DNA from: Nocardioides sp. Arc9.136
Lineage (GTDB): Bacteria > Actinomycetota > Actinomycetes > Propionibacteriales > Nocardioidaceae
Direction of reading: 5' to 3'
Assembly (NCBI RefSeq): GCF_030506255.1
Contig: NZ_CP113431.1
Span: 3,607,001 to 3,671,000, forward strand
Length of the DNA: 64,000 bases
Part shown: positions 11,141-19,494 of the stretch, in pieces
Layout: every line of letters begins with the position of its first letter
Numbering within the stretch: position 1 is the first letter of the stretch
Made by a program: the position numbers and the translations under genes
Notes under the pieces: model-generated
Told to the model about the DNA's origin: nothing
The model's input: the letters and a program-made list of their open reading frames with translations, nothing else
The model's database searches: none

Positions 11141-12319
11141 GTGGACCTCGACGCCTTCCGCTGGCTGCTCACCGACGCCGGCCAGGCCCTGCTCGACCGG
11201 GCCGAGGAGCTCGTCGAGGCCGAGCCGCTCGCGGCCCAGACCGCGCTGCGGCGGGACGCGACGCCCGAGCACGCCGCCGCGGCGCTGACCCAGGCCCGGC
11301 TGCGCGAGCGGGCGCGCGCCAAGTTCGGCGACCTGGCCGCCCGGATGTACTTCACCCCCGACGGCCTCGAGCAGGCCACCCGGCTGCCCGTCGCGCGGCA
11401 CCGCGCCGCCCGCCTGCAGGCGTACGCCGCGCGGACGCTCGTCGACCTCGGTTGCGGGATCGGCGGCGACCTGGTCGCGGCGGCCGGCGCCGGCCTCACC
11501 TGCGCGGGGGTCGACCTCGACCCGGTCCGCGTCGCGGTCGCCGAGGCCAACCTCGCCGCCCTCGACCTGCCCGGGGCCGTCATGGTCGCCGACGCGACGA
11601 CGGTCGACCCCTCCCCCTTCGACGTCGCCTTCGCCGACCCCGCGCGCCGGGGCGCCCGCGGGCGCACCTTCGACGTCGACGACTGGACCCCGCCCTGGCC
11701 GTTCGTCGAGCGCCTCCTGCGCCGCGACTCCTGCGTGAAGGTGGCCCCCGGCATCCCGCACGCGCTGGTGCCCGACGGGGTCGAGGCGGAGTGGGTCAGC
11801 GACCACGGCGAGGTCAAGGAGGCCGCGCTGTGGTCCGGCGGCCTCGCGACGACCGGCCGCCGCGCGACCGTGATCGGCGAGGGGGGCCTGGCCACGCTGA
11901 CCGACGAGGACGCCCCGCCGCTCGGCGAGGCGGGCGTCGGGGTGCGCCCGGTCGGCCGCTACCTCTACGAGCCGGACGGTGCCGTCGTCCGCGCCGGCCT
12001 GGTGACCGCCGTGGCGGCCGCCGTGCAGGGCGGGCTGGTCGACGAGCACATCGCCTACGTCACCGGCGACGCGGCGTACCGCTCGCCCGTCGCGCGCGGC
12101 TACGAGGTGCTCGAGGAGCTGCCGTACCGGGAGAAGGCGCTGCGCGCCGCCCTGCGCGAGCGCGGCATCGGCACGCTGACGATCAAGAAGCGCGGCGTCG
12201 ACGTCGTGCCGGAGCAGCTGCGCAAGCGGCTGGCGCTGAGCGGGGACGAGGCGGGGACGGTCGTGCTCACGCGCGTCGCCGGCGCCGGCACGGCGCTGCT
12301 CGTGCGCCCGCTGGCCTGA
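11141..12319 (+). CDS. Class I SAM-dependent methyltransferase with THUMP-like C-terminus
   Basis: Seen: 392 aa from the GTG at 11141. The SAM-binding motif TLVDLGCGIGGDLVAAA is near residue 104, followed by the acidic strand GVDLDP and the FADPARRG motif IV. The C-terminal fifth (YREKALRAALRERGIG, then LTIKKRGVDVVPEQLRK) resembles the THUMP-like domain found in this actinobacterial family. Known: THUMP modules usually bind RNA, so the target may be tRNA or rRNA. Inference: an RNA methyltransferase; the modified base is unknown. It is divergent from groES, sharing the region with the CIRCE sites, and convergent with the next gene at 6 bp. Confidence 0.78.
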   Translation: MDLDAFRWLLTDAGQALLDRAEELVEAEPLAAQTALRRDATPEHAAAALTQARLRERARAKFGDLAARMYFTPDGLEQATRLPVARHRAARLQAYAARTLVDLGCGIGGDLVAAAGAGLTCAGVDLDPVRVAVAEANLAALDLPGAVMVADATTVDPSPFDVAFADPARRGARGRTFDVDDWTPPWPFVERLLRRDSCVKVAPGIPHALVPDGVEAEWVSDHGEVKEAALWSGGLATTGRRATVIGEGGLATLTDEDAPPLGEAGVGVRPVGRYLYEPDGAVVRAGLVTAVAAAVQGGLVDEHIAYVTGDAAYRSPVARGYEVLEELPYREKALRAALRERGIGTLTIKKRGVDVVPEQLRKRLALSGDEAGTVVLTRVAGAGTALLVRPLA

Positions 12320-12325
12320 GCGCGG

Positions 12326-13414
12326 CTAGACCGAGGTCGCGAGGCCGTCGGTGAACCCGCCGTCGGTCGTCCCGCCCACGGGCGCGGACCCGGCCAGGTG
12401 CACCCGGGCCAGCGGGTGGCCGCGCAGCGGGACCGCGAGCAGCTCCCAGAGGTCCTGGACCAGCACGGCGTCCGCACCGCGGGCCGCGAGCACCTGGGTC
12501 AGCCAGTCGCGGACCTCGACCATGATCGTCTCGTCACCGGTCACCAGCGAGGACGCCAGGCAGCCGAGGACGTGCTCGACGTGCTCCTCGAGCTCGGCCC
12601 ACCACGCCGGCCGGACGGCGAACGGGTGCCGGGCGGCCAGCGCCCGGAGCACGTACGGCGTGATCTCGTGGCGGAACTCGGCGAGCCAGGCCGCCTCCAC
12701 CTCCGCCGGGCTCGCCGGCTCCGGTGCCCGCGTCGGCAGCCGCCGGGGCAGCTGCTCGAGCAGCACGACGACCTCGGCGACCGAGGCGGCGTACGCCGTC
12801 GCGCCGACGGCGGTCGCCCGGGCGGGGTCGCCACCGAAGGCGGGTCCGCCGGCGAGGACCGGGATGCCGGTCGCGCGGACGTTCTCGAGCAGCGGCTTGA
12901 GCGCCGCCAGCGACGAGGTGCGCCCGGCGGTCACCAGCAGCGCCCGGGGCTTGCGGGTCAGGACCTGGCGCAGCAGGTCGGTCCCCACCGCGGCGCCGCC
13001 GACGAAGGTCGTGCGGTAGCCCGACGCCGCCAGCCCCTCGGCCAGCACCAGTGCGGGCAGCTCCTGGCGGTCGGGCGTCGCGACGACGACCAGGGGCCGG
13101 TCCGCGGGCGGAGCCGGCGCGAACGAGCACAGCCAGTGCACCAGGCCCTCGTTGATCGAGGTGGCCGCCTGCTCCTGCTCCAGGGTCCACTCGCCGCTGA
13201 ACCAGCACTGCGCGAGCCGCTCCTGGGCGGGGACGATGACCTCGTCGATGATCTCCAGGTGGGTCCGGCCGGCGTCGCGGATCCGCTTGACGGCCGCGAG
13301 CGCACCGGCCCGGTCCCCCTCGCGCAGCGCGCCCCAGTAGTCCGCCCGAGCTTGGTCCACGCGCTCCTCTGCCCGGAACCGGCGCCCCACATTCTTGGAG
13401 CGTTCCAACGCCAC
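12326..13414 (-). CDS. B12-binding-domain-like protein with both cobalamin His ligand positions changed
   Basis: Seen: 362 aa. Residues 20-95 form a helical bundle and 105-215 a Rossmann-like half, the order seen in the B12 photoreceptor/regulator type. The bundle motif usually ending in EH reads EQ (E81, Q82), and the usual GERHEL motif reads PDRQEL (Q117). The C-terminal third (about 240-340) is helical with a WWAELEEHVEHVLG segment. There is no DNA-binding domain. Inference: a cobalamin-module descendant that may not bind B12, or binds it without His ligation; possibly a signalling or partner protein. Start is uncertain: no ribosome site is visible at the GTG, and a second GTG lies eight codons in. 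Confidence 0.65.
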   Translation of the reverse strand: MALERSKNVGRRFRAEERVDQARADYWGALREGDRAGALAAVKRIRDAGRTHLEIIDEVIVPAQERLAQCWFSGEWTLEQEQAATSINEGLVHWLCSFAPAPPADRPLVVVATPDRQELPALVLAEGLAASGYRTTFVGGAAVGTDLLRQVLTRKPRALLVTAGRTSSLAALKPLLENVRATGIPVLAGGPAFGGDPARATAVGATAYAASVAEVVVLLEQLPRRLPTRAPEPASPAEVEAAWLAEFRHEITPYVLRALAARHPFAVRPAWWAELEEHVEHVLGCLASSLVTGDETIMVEVRDWLTQVLAARGADAVLVQDLWELLAVPLRGHPLARVHLAGSAPVGGTTDGGFTDGLATSV

Positions 13415-13437
13415 CGGTCCCGGGCCGAGGGTCTCGG

Positions 13438-14082
13438 TCAGGCCCCGAGCGCCGCCTTCTCCGCGCCGATCGTGGTGTCGTCACCGTGCCCGGTGTGGAC
13501 GACCGTCTCGTCGGGGAGCGCGAACAGCTTCGCGCGGATCGACGCCTCGAGGGTGGGGCGGTCGCTGTAGGAGCGACCCGTCGCGCCGGGCCCGCCCTGG
13601 AAGAGCGTGTCCCCGGTGAAGACGCACCCCAGGTCCGGCGCGGAGAAGCAGACCGCACCGGGCGCGTGGCCGGGGGTGTGCAGCGCGCGCAGCACCACGC
13701 CGGCCACGGTGACCTCCGACCCTTCGGCGAGGTCGAGGTCCCAGAGGCGGTCGGTGTGGGTGAGCTCCCACAGCGGCCGCTCGTCGGGGTGCAGCAGGAT
13801 CGGGGCGCCCGACCCGCCGTTGACCCGCTCGCGCAGCGCCGGGGCGACCCGGCAGTGGTCGTCGTGGGCGTGGGTCAGCAGGATCGCCTTGACCGTCCGG
13901 TCGCCGACGACGTCCATGATCGCCTCGACGTCGTGGGGGGCGTCCACGACGACGCACTCGGAGTCGTCGCCGACGACCCAGATGTTGTTGTCGACGTCGA
14001 AGGTCTCGCCGTCGAGGCTGAACGTGCCGCTGACGACGGCGTGGTCGACCCGGACCGCGCCGGCGCTGCTGCCCTCGGCCAT
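13438..14082 (-). CDS. Metallo-beta-lactamase-fold hydrolase, likely S-formylmycothiol hydrolase
   Basis: Seen: 214 aa with the metal-binding HAHDDH motif at 71-76, the LHTPGHAPGAVCF strand, GDTLFQGG, and VHTGHGDDTT near the end. The ATG overlaps the stop of the upstream dehydrogenase gene, so the two are translated together. Known: glyoxalase-II-like MBL proteins hydrolyse thioesters, and in mycothiol users an MBL gene is commonly paired with the S-(hydroxymethyl)mycothiol dehydrogenase. Inference: it hydrolyses S-formylmycothiol to formate and mycothiol, finishing formaldehyde detoxification. General hydroxyacylglutathione-hydrolase-like activity is the alternative. Confidence 0.82.
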   Translation of the reverse strand: MAEGSSAGAVRVDHAVVSGTFSLDGETFDVDNNIWVVGDDSECVVVDAPHDVEAIMDVVGDRTVKAILLTHAHDDHCRVAPALRERVNGGSGAPILLHPDERPLWELTHTDRLWDLDLAEGSEVTVAGVVLRALHTPGHAPGAVCFSAPDLGCVFTGDTLFQGGPGATGRSYSDRPTLEASIRAKLFALPDETVVHTGHGDDTTIGAEKAALGA

Positions 14083-15194
14083 CAGAAGACCACCACCGAG
14101 CGCAGCACGTTGCCGTGGTGCATCTTCTCGAACGCCGCCTCCACGTCGTCGATGCCGATCTCCTCGGTCACGAAGGCGTCGAGGTCGAGCCGGCCCTGCT
14201 GGTAGAGGTCCACCAGCATCGGGAAGTCGCGGGTGGGCAGGCAGTCGCCGTACCAGCTGGACTTCAGGGAGCCGCCGCGGCCGAAGACGTCGATCAGCGG
14301 CAGCTCGGGCACCTTCATGTCCGGGGTCGGCACGCCGACGAGCACGACGGTGCCGGCCAGGTCGCGGGCGTAGAACGCCTGCTCCCACGTCTCCGGGCGA
14401 CCGACGGCCTCGATGACGACGTCCGCACCCTCGGCGCCCTCGTACGTCGCCGAGCAGATCTCCTTGACGCGCGCGAGCACGTCCTCGCTCGAGGAGTCGA
14501 TGGTGTGGGTCGCGCCGAGCCGCTTCGCGGCCTCGAGCTTCTGGGCGTCGATGTCGATCGCGATGATCGGGCTCGCGCCGGCCAGCGCGGAGCCGGCGAC
14601 CGCGGCCACGCCGACGCCGCCGCAGCCGATGACCGCGACCGACTTCCCGCGGGTGACGGCACCGGTGTTGATCGCCGCTCCGATGCCGGCCATCACGCCA
14701 CACCCGAGCAGGCCGACGGCGGCGGGGCGGGCGGAGGGGTCGACCTTCGTGCACTGGCCGGCCGCGACGAGCGTCTTCTCCGCGAAGGCTCCGATGCCCA
14801 GCGCGGGGCTCAGCTCGGTGCCGGCGTCGTCGCCGTCGGCGAGGGTCATCCGCTGGGTGGCGTTGTGGGTGTTGAAGCAGTACTGGAGCTCGCCGCGCTT
14901 GCAGGCGCGGCACTCGCCGCACACCGCGCGCCAGTTCAGGACGACGAAGTCGCCCGGGGCCACGTCGGTGACGCCCTCGCCGACGGCCTCGACCACGCCC
15001 GCGGCCTCGTGGCCGAGCAGGAACGGGAACTCGTCGTTGATGCCGCCCTCGCGGTAGTGCAGGTCGGTGTGGCACACCCCGCACGCCTGGATCGCCACGA
15101 CCGCCTCCCCCGGGCCCGGGTCCGGCACGTTGATCGTCGTCACCTCGACCGGCTGTCCCTTGCCGCGGGCGACGACCGCCTTGACCTGCTGCAT
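14082..15194 (-). CDS. mscR: S-(hydroxymethyl)mycothiol dehydrogenase
   Basis: Seen: 370 aa zinc-dependent medium-chain dehydrogenase. Catalytic zinc ligands lie in CGVCHTD; the structural zinc set is the spaced cysteines of [15 protein letters not shown]. The NAD-binding loop is [11 protein letters not shown], followed by the acidic AIDID. Known: this MDR subgroup oxidises the spontaneous mycothiol-formaldehyde adduct with NAD+ and is limited to mycothiol-making actinobacteria. The MBL hydrolase gene follows with overlapping stop and start. The gene is divergent from the sigma-factor gene; whether the two share control cannot be told from sequence. Confidence 0.9.
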   Translation of the reverse strand: MQQVKAVVARGKGQPVEVTTINVPDPGPGEAVVAIQACGVCHTDLHYREGGINDEFPFLLGHEAAGVVEAVGEGVTDVAPGDFVVLNWRAVCGECRACKRGELQYCFNTHNATQRMTLADGDDAGTELSPALGIGAFAEKTLVAAGQCTKVDPSARPAAVGLLGCGVMAGIGAAINTGAVTRGKSVAVIGCGGVGVAAVAGSALAGASPIIAIDIDAQKLEAAKRLGATHTIDSSSEDVLARVKEICSATYEGAEGADVVIEAVGRPETWEQAFYARDLAGTVVLVGVPTPDMKVPELPLIDVFGRGGSLKSSWYGDCLPTRDFPMLVDLYQQGRLDLDAFVTEEIGIDDVEAAFEKMHHGNVLRSVVVF

Positions 15195-15250
15195 TCGGTG
15201 CTCCTCCTGGGTTGTGGTGCTGGGCTGCCATCACCCTAGGACGGAGGGCT

Positions 15251-15276
15251 GCAACCTTCCGCAGGGCCGTGGCGTC
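15251..15276 (+). promoter_or_regulatory. Candidate ECF-type (self-regulated) promoter of the sigma-factor gene
   Basis: GCAACC at 15251-15256 and CGTC at 15273-15276 are 16 bp apart, the AAC / CGT pattern typical of promoters read by extracytoplasmic-function sigma factors. It lies 29 bp before the sigma-factor ATG. Confidence 0.4.
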
Positions 15277-15304
15277 CTCTGCACGAGACACCACGGAGGT
15301 CGAC

Positions 15305-15886
15305 ATGCCACCCACCAGGCTCGTCGCGGCGACGGGCACCGACACTGCAGCCATGGTTGATCGCGAGGTCGCGCGCGACCGCGAGTTCACCGACTGGCTC
15401 GCCGCCCGGCAGCCGGCGCTGCTGCGCACGGCGTACCTGCTGACCGGCGGCGACCGCCACACGGCCGAGGACCTGCTCCAGACCTCGCTGGCCAAGCTCT
15501 ACCTGGCGTGGGACGGCGTGCGCGACCGGGGCGCGGTCGACGCCTACGTCCGCCGGATCATGGTCAACGAGCACACCTCGCTGTGGCGCCGCGGCTGGCG
15601 GAAGCGCGAGCACGCGACCGACCAGGTCCCCGAGCCACCGCCGGTGCTCCCGGCGTACGACGACGGGACGGGCGGCCAGCTGTGGTCCGTCGTCCAGACG
15701 CTGCCGCGGCGGGCGCGCGCCGTGCTCGTCCTGCGCTACTACGAGCAGCTGACCGAGGCCGAGACCGCCGAGGCGCTCGGCGTCTCCGTCGGCACCGTGA
15801 AGTCCCAGTGCAGCCGCGCCCTCGCGACGCTGCGCGAACGCACCCCGAGCCACCTGGACCCGACCTCCCGGGAGGAGGAGCGATGA
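15305..15886 (+). CDS. ECF-type RNA polymerase sigma factor (actinobacterial SigE-family)
   Basis: Seen: 193 aa. Region 2 (TAYLLTGGDRHTAEDLLQ, then AYVRRIMVNEHTSLWRR) and region 4 (LTEAETAEALGVSVGTVKSQ) are both complete. The ATG at 15305 follows GGAGGT, which decides the start. Known: such sigma factors direct RNA polymerase to stress or envelope regulons and usually work with a partner encoded next door. The stop overlaps the start of the next gene (ATGA), whose product has one membrane helix. Inference: that neighbour is its antagonist or sensor. An AACC/CGTC promoter upstream suggests self-activation. Confidence 0.88.
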   Translation: MPPTRLVAATGTDTAAMVDREVARDREFTDWLAARQPALLRTAYLLTGGDRHTAEDLLQTSLAKLYLAWDGVRDRGAVDAYVRRIMVNEHTSLWRRGWRKREHATDQVPEPPPVLPAYDDGTGGQLWSVVQTLPRRARAVLVLRYYEQLTEAETAEALGVSVGTVKSQCSRALATLRERTPSHLDPTSREEER

Positions 15887-17037
15887 CCGACACCTTCGAG
15901 GACCGCCTGCAGCGGGACCTGCGCTCCCGCGCCGACCTGCTCCTGGACGCCCCGCTCACCCTCCACGACGTCAAGGGCGCGGCCCGCACCATCCGGCGGC
16001 GCCGGCGGGGCGCCGCCGCGGGGGCCGTGGCCGTGCTGCTCGTGGCGGTCGGGGTGCCGCTCGGGGTCCTCGCCGCCTCCGGCGGTGACGACCGCGTCGT
16101 CGAGCCGGCGCCCGCGGTGTCCGTGCCGGACCCCGGCTACCTCGAGGGCGGCACCGTCCGCCTGCTCGACGGCACCGAGGTCCCGCTCGCCGGCGTGCGG
16201 GCGGTGCGCGGCTGGGCCGCCGTGGGCGAGGGGTACGTCGCCGGCGCGACGCGCCAGGGGACCGAGGTCGTCTCCCTCCACGACGCCGACGGCTCCCTGC
16301 GGACCACGTGGCCGGTCTCGCCGGGCGCGTCGTTCGTCGTCGACGGGGACGGACGGCACGCGGCCTGGTTGCTGCCCGGCGGCGAGGTGGTCCTGCTCGA
16401 CGGGGCCACCGGGGAGACGACCCGGCTCGGCCGGGTCACCGGCGGCACCGAGCTCCAGCCGCGCGGCATCGTGGGCGAGTGCCCGGAGGACTGCGGCGTG
16501 GTGGTGACCGAGAACGGCGAGGCGGGGTTCGGGCCGACGTACCTGGTCCCGACCGAGGGGCCGGTCGAGCCCTACCTGCCGCAGATCCCGCTGGTCACCG
16601 CCGTCGCACCCGACGACGCGCTCGTGGCCGGGGTCGACCGGCCCGCGCCCGACGACCTCCACCTGTGCACGGCCGTCTGGGAGCCTGGGGCGGCGGGGCC
16701 GCTGTGGGAGGACTGCGTGGAGAACGTCCACGTCTTCTCCCCCGGCGGCACGCGCGTCGCCACGACCTTCGCCGAGGGAGCGGGCGCGCGGGAGCTGCGG
16801 CTGCGGGACGCCCGCTCCGGGGCGGTGCTCCACGAGATCCCGATCGCCGACGCCCTCGACGGCTTCGTCTGGGAGGACGAGGAGCACGTCCTGGTCGCGG
16901 TCCTGGATGACGGCAAGTGGTCGGTGGTGCGGATCGGCACCGACGGCAGCGAGACGAGGGTCGCGGGGCCGGCCGCCCCGCTGCCCGGGGACATCGCGGA
17001 GGTCTCGTCGCCGTACGTGCTGCCGACGGCACCCTGA
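15883..17037 (+). CDS. Single-pass membrane protein with a beta-propeller-like extracellular part, sigma-factor partner
   Basis: Seen: 384 aa. Residues 1-42 are cytosolic, charged and basic near the end; 43-66 form one membrane helix; the rest is exported and made of repeated beta-strand units of about 40 residues, with one Cys pair (CPEDC). No zinc anti-sigma HxxxCxxC motif is present. The ATG overlaps the sigma gene stop. Known: SigE-family operons often encode a membrane protein of this layout. Inference: a non-zinc anti-sigma factor or sensor holding the sigma factor at the membrane. I do not recognise the outer domain as a named family. Confidence 0.65.
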   Translation: MTDTFEDRLQRDLRSRADLLLDAPLTLHDVKGAARTIRRRRRGAAAGAVAVLLVAVGVPLGVLAASGGDDRVVEPAPAVSVPDPGYLEGGTVRLLDGTEVPLAGVRAVRGWAAVGEGYVAGATRQGTEVVSLHDADGSLRTTWPVSPGASFVVDGDGRHAAWLLPGGEVVLLDGATGETTRLGRVTGGTELQPRGIVGECPEDCGVVVTENGEAGFGPTYLVPTEGPVEPYLPQIPLVTAVAPDDALVAGVDRPAPDDLHLCTAVWEPGAAGPLWEDCVENVHVFSPGGTRVATTFAEGAGARELRLRDARSGAVLHEIPIADALDGFVWEDEEHVLVAVLDDGKWSVVRIGTDGSETRVAGPAAPLPGDIAEVSSPYVLPTAP

Positions 17038-17142
17038 GCCCTCTGCGGGGCACCTCGGTGGTTCCCGGGGCACCCCTGACGGTTCCCCTGGTGTTCCCCT
17101 GGGACGGCCGGAAATCGGAGGCGCGGCGTCGGCGCCGAGCAC

Positions 17143-17148
17143 TACGGT
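17143..17148 (+). promoter_or_regulatory. -10 box of a possibly leaderless MMPL promoter
   Basis: TACGGT is 7 nt before the GTG start of the MMPL gene. Upstream, 17058-17104 carries three to four imperfect copies of GGTTCCCCTGG, which could be regulator sites. Confidence 0.3.
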
Positions 17149-17155
17149 GAGAGCC

Positions 17156-19375
17156 GTGTTCAGAGCCCTCGGCAACCTCGCCTCCCGTCGTCCCTGGTTC
17201 GTCATCGCCGCGTGGGTGGTCGTCGCGGTGGGCGTGGTCGCCTTCGCGCCCGCCCTGCAGACCACGCAGGAGGAGTCGGAGTTCCTGCCCGACCACTACG
17301 AGTCGGTCAAGGCGACCGAGCTGCAGTCCACGGAGTTCCCCGGCGCCACCACGCCGGCGGCGATCCTCGTCTTCGAGCGCGCCGACGGAGCCGCCCTGAC
17401 CGAGGACGACCAGGCCGAGGTCGGCCGGATCGCCGAGGAGCTCGGGCCTCGGCTGGGGAAGGAGACGTTCGTCCCCCAGGTCGTGACGATCACCCCGGAC
17501 GGACAGCCGCAGCTCGCCGAGGACGGGCTGGCCCAGCTCGGCGTGATCGGCCTCGCCGAGGGCGCCACCGGGTTCGACCCGCAGGCGTTCGAGGACGGCG
17601 AGGCCCTGCGCGAGGACCTCGCCGACCTCACCGACGGCACCGACCTCGAGGTGCAGTCGACCGGCTCGGTCCTCCAGGGCCTGGACTCCCAGGACTCCAG
17701 CGAGCGCTCGCTGGCCATCGTCGGCATCGCCACCATCGTGCTGATCGTCGGCCTGCTCGCGATCATCTTCCGCAGCGTGATCATCTGCCTGATGCCGGTC
17801 GTGATCGTCACGCTCGTCTCGATGATCGCCACCGGCCTCATCGGCTGGGCCAACGAGGCCTTCGACCTCAAGGCCGACTCCTCCATCGAGACGATCCTCG
17901 TGGTCGTGCTCTACGGCATCGGCACCGACTACATCCTGTTCTTCCTCTTCCGCTACCGCGAGCGGCTGCGCCAGGGCGCCGACACCAGGGCGGCGGTCGT
18001 GCACGCCCTCGAGCGCGCGGGCGAGGCCATCGCCTCGGCCGGCGGCGCGGTGATCGTCGCGTTCCTCGCGCTGCTGCTCAGCTCGCTCGGCATCTTCCAG
18101 GCGATCGGCCCCGCCCTCGCGATCGCCGTCGCCGTCACCCTCGTCGCCGCCCTCACCCTGGTGCCGGCGGTCGTGACGGTGCTCGGCCGGGCCCTGTTCT
18201 GGCCCTCCAAGAAGTGGCGCCGCGAGCCCGAGGCGGCCCGCTTCGCCCAGGCCGGCCGCTCGCTGGGCCGTCGCCCGGGTGTCTTCGCCGCGGCCTCGGG
18301 GCTGCTGATGGCGGTGCTCGCGCTCTTCGCTCTGCAGTTCAGCCCGTCCTTCGACTTCAGCGCGAGCCTGCCCGAGGACGTGGAGTCCACCCAGGCGCTC
18401 GAGACCTTCCAGGACCACTTCTCCGCCGGCGCCTCCGAGCCGGTCCCGGTGATCGTGCGGGCCGACGAGGGCGGCACGCTGGAGGAGTCGGCGCTGGAGT
18501 CGTACGCCGCGGCGCTCGGCGAGGCCGAGGGCGTGGACCAGGTCTACCCGCCGCAGCTCTCCGAGGACGGCAGCACCGCGCAGATCAGCCTGGTGCTGGC
18601 CGAGGACCCCGCCTCCGACGCCGCCATGAAGGACGTCGAGGGCCCGATCCGCGACGTCGCGCACAGCGAGGCGCCCGAGGGCACCGAGGCGTACGTCGGC
18701 GGCACCCCGTCGGTCTTCGCGGACCTCCAGGACGCGATGGCGCGCGACTACTCGGTGGTCTTCCCGGTCGCCGCGCTCGTGATCATGGTGATCCTGGCGC
18801 TGCTGCTGCGCAGCCTGGTGGCCCCGTGGTACCTGATGGCCGCGGTGGGACTCGGCTTCGCCGCGACGCTGGGCGCGACGGTGATCGTCTTCCAGCACAT
18901 CGGCGGGGACGAGGGCCTGATCTTCATGCTGCCGATCTACATCTACCTCTTCGTCACCGCGCTCGGCACGGACTACAACATCTTGATGATCGCCCGGCTC
19001 CGGGAGGAGGCGCGGGAGGGCCGCAGCCCGCGCGACGCCGCCGCCGAGGCCGTGAAGCACGCGGGGCCGACGATCGCGGCGGCCGGTGTCATCCTCGCCG
19101 GCACGTTCGCCTCGCTGATGCTGAGCGGCAACAGCCTGATGATGTCGATGGGCTTCGCGCTGTCGTTCGGCATCCTGGTCGCGGCGTTCGTGATGTCGAT
19201 GTTCTTCACCCCGGCCCTCACCGCGCTGATCGGGCACGCCGCCTGGTGGCCCGGCCACGGCGACGAGAAGCGGCCCGGTCACGGCTCGGACGCCGAGGAC
19301 TCCACCGCCTCCGTGCCCGGCACCTCCGAGCCCGGCACCTCCGAGCCCGGCGCGGAGGTCTCCGCCGGGAGGTAG
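17156..19375 (+). CDS. MMPL-family transporter
   Basis: Seen: 739 aa, short for the family but complete: two matching halves, each with one helix, a large outer loop and a five-helix block. Both halves carry the conserved GTDY motif in a helix (GIGTDYILFF and ALGTDYNILM), which in MMPL/RND proteins belongs to the proton relay. The C-terminal tail is hydrophilic with a repeated GTSEP unit. Known: MMPL proteins use the proton gradient to move lipids or hydrophobic compounds across the inner membrane of actinobacteria. Cargo unknown. Start: GTG, no Shine-Dalgarno, -10-like TACGGT just upstream. Confidence 0.88.
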   Translation: MFRALGNLASRRPWFVIAAWVVVAVGVVAFAPALQTTQEESEFLPDHYESVKATELQSTEFPGATTPAAILVFERADGAALTEDDQAEVGRIAEELGPRLGKETFVPQVVTITPDGQPQLAEDGLAQLGVIGLAEGATGFDPQAFEDGEALREDLADLTDGTDLEVQSTGSVLQGLDSQDSSERSLAIVGIATIVLIVGLLAIIFRSVIICLMPVVIVTLVSMIATGLIGWANEAFDLKADSSIETILVVVLYGIGTDYILFFLFRYRERLRQGADTRAAVVHALERAGEAIASAGGAVIVAFLALLLSSLGIFQAIGPALAIAVAVTLVAALTLVPAVVTVLGRALFWPSKKWRREPEAARFAQAGRSLGRRPGVFAAASGLLMAVLALFALQFSPSFDFSASLPEDVESTQALETFQDHFSAGASEPVPVIVRADEGGTLEESALESYAAALGEAEGVDQVYPPQLSEDGSTAQISLVLAEDPASDAAMKDVEGPIRDVAHSEAPEGTEAYVGGTPSVFADLQDAMARDYSVVFPVAALVIMVILALLLRSLVAPWYLMAAVGLGFAATLGATVIVFQHIGGDEGLIFMLPIYIYLFVTALGTDYNILMIARLREEAREGRSPRDAAAEAVKHAGPTIAAAGVILAGTFASLMLSGNSLMMSMGFALSFGILVAAFVMSMFFTPALTALIGHAAWWPGHGDEKRPGHGSDAEDSTASVPGTSEPGTSEPGAEVSAGR

Positions 19376-19383
19376 GCCCTCTC

Positions 19384-19442
19384 GGTGGCCGCCGTCCGGG
19401 CGGATCCCCAACGTTGGGGGTCCTGCCCGGCCGGCGGCCACC
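19384..19442. terminator. Long imperfect palindrome after the MMPL gene
   Basis: A 59-bp inverted repeat with outer arms CGGTGGCCGCCG / CGGCGGCCACCG and a centre CCCCAACGTTGGGG. It starts 9 nt after the MMPL stop and ends 52 nt before the phytase start, so it probably ends the MMPL transcript. Confidence 0.6.
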
Positions 19443-19494
19443 GTGGCTCCCCCGGTGCCTAGCGTCACCCGGGACGAGTCCTCGGGAGGCACTG

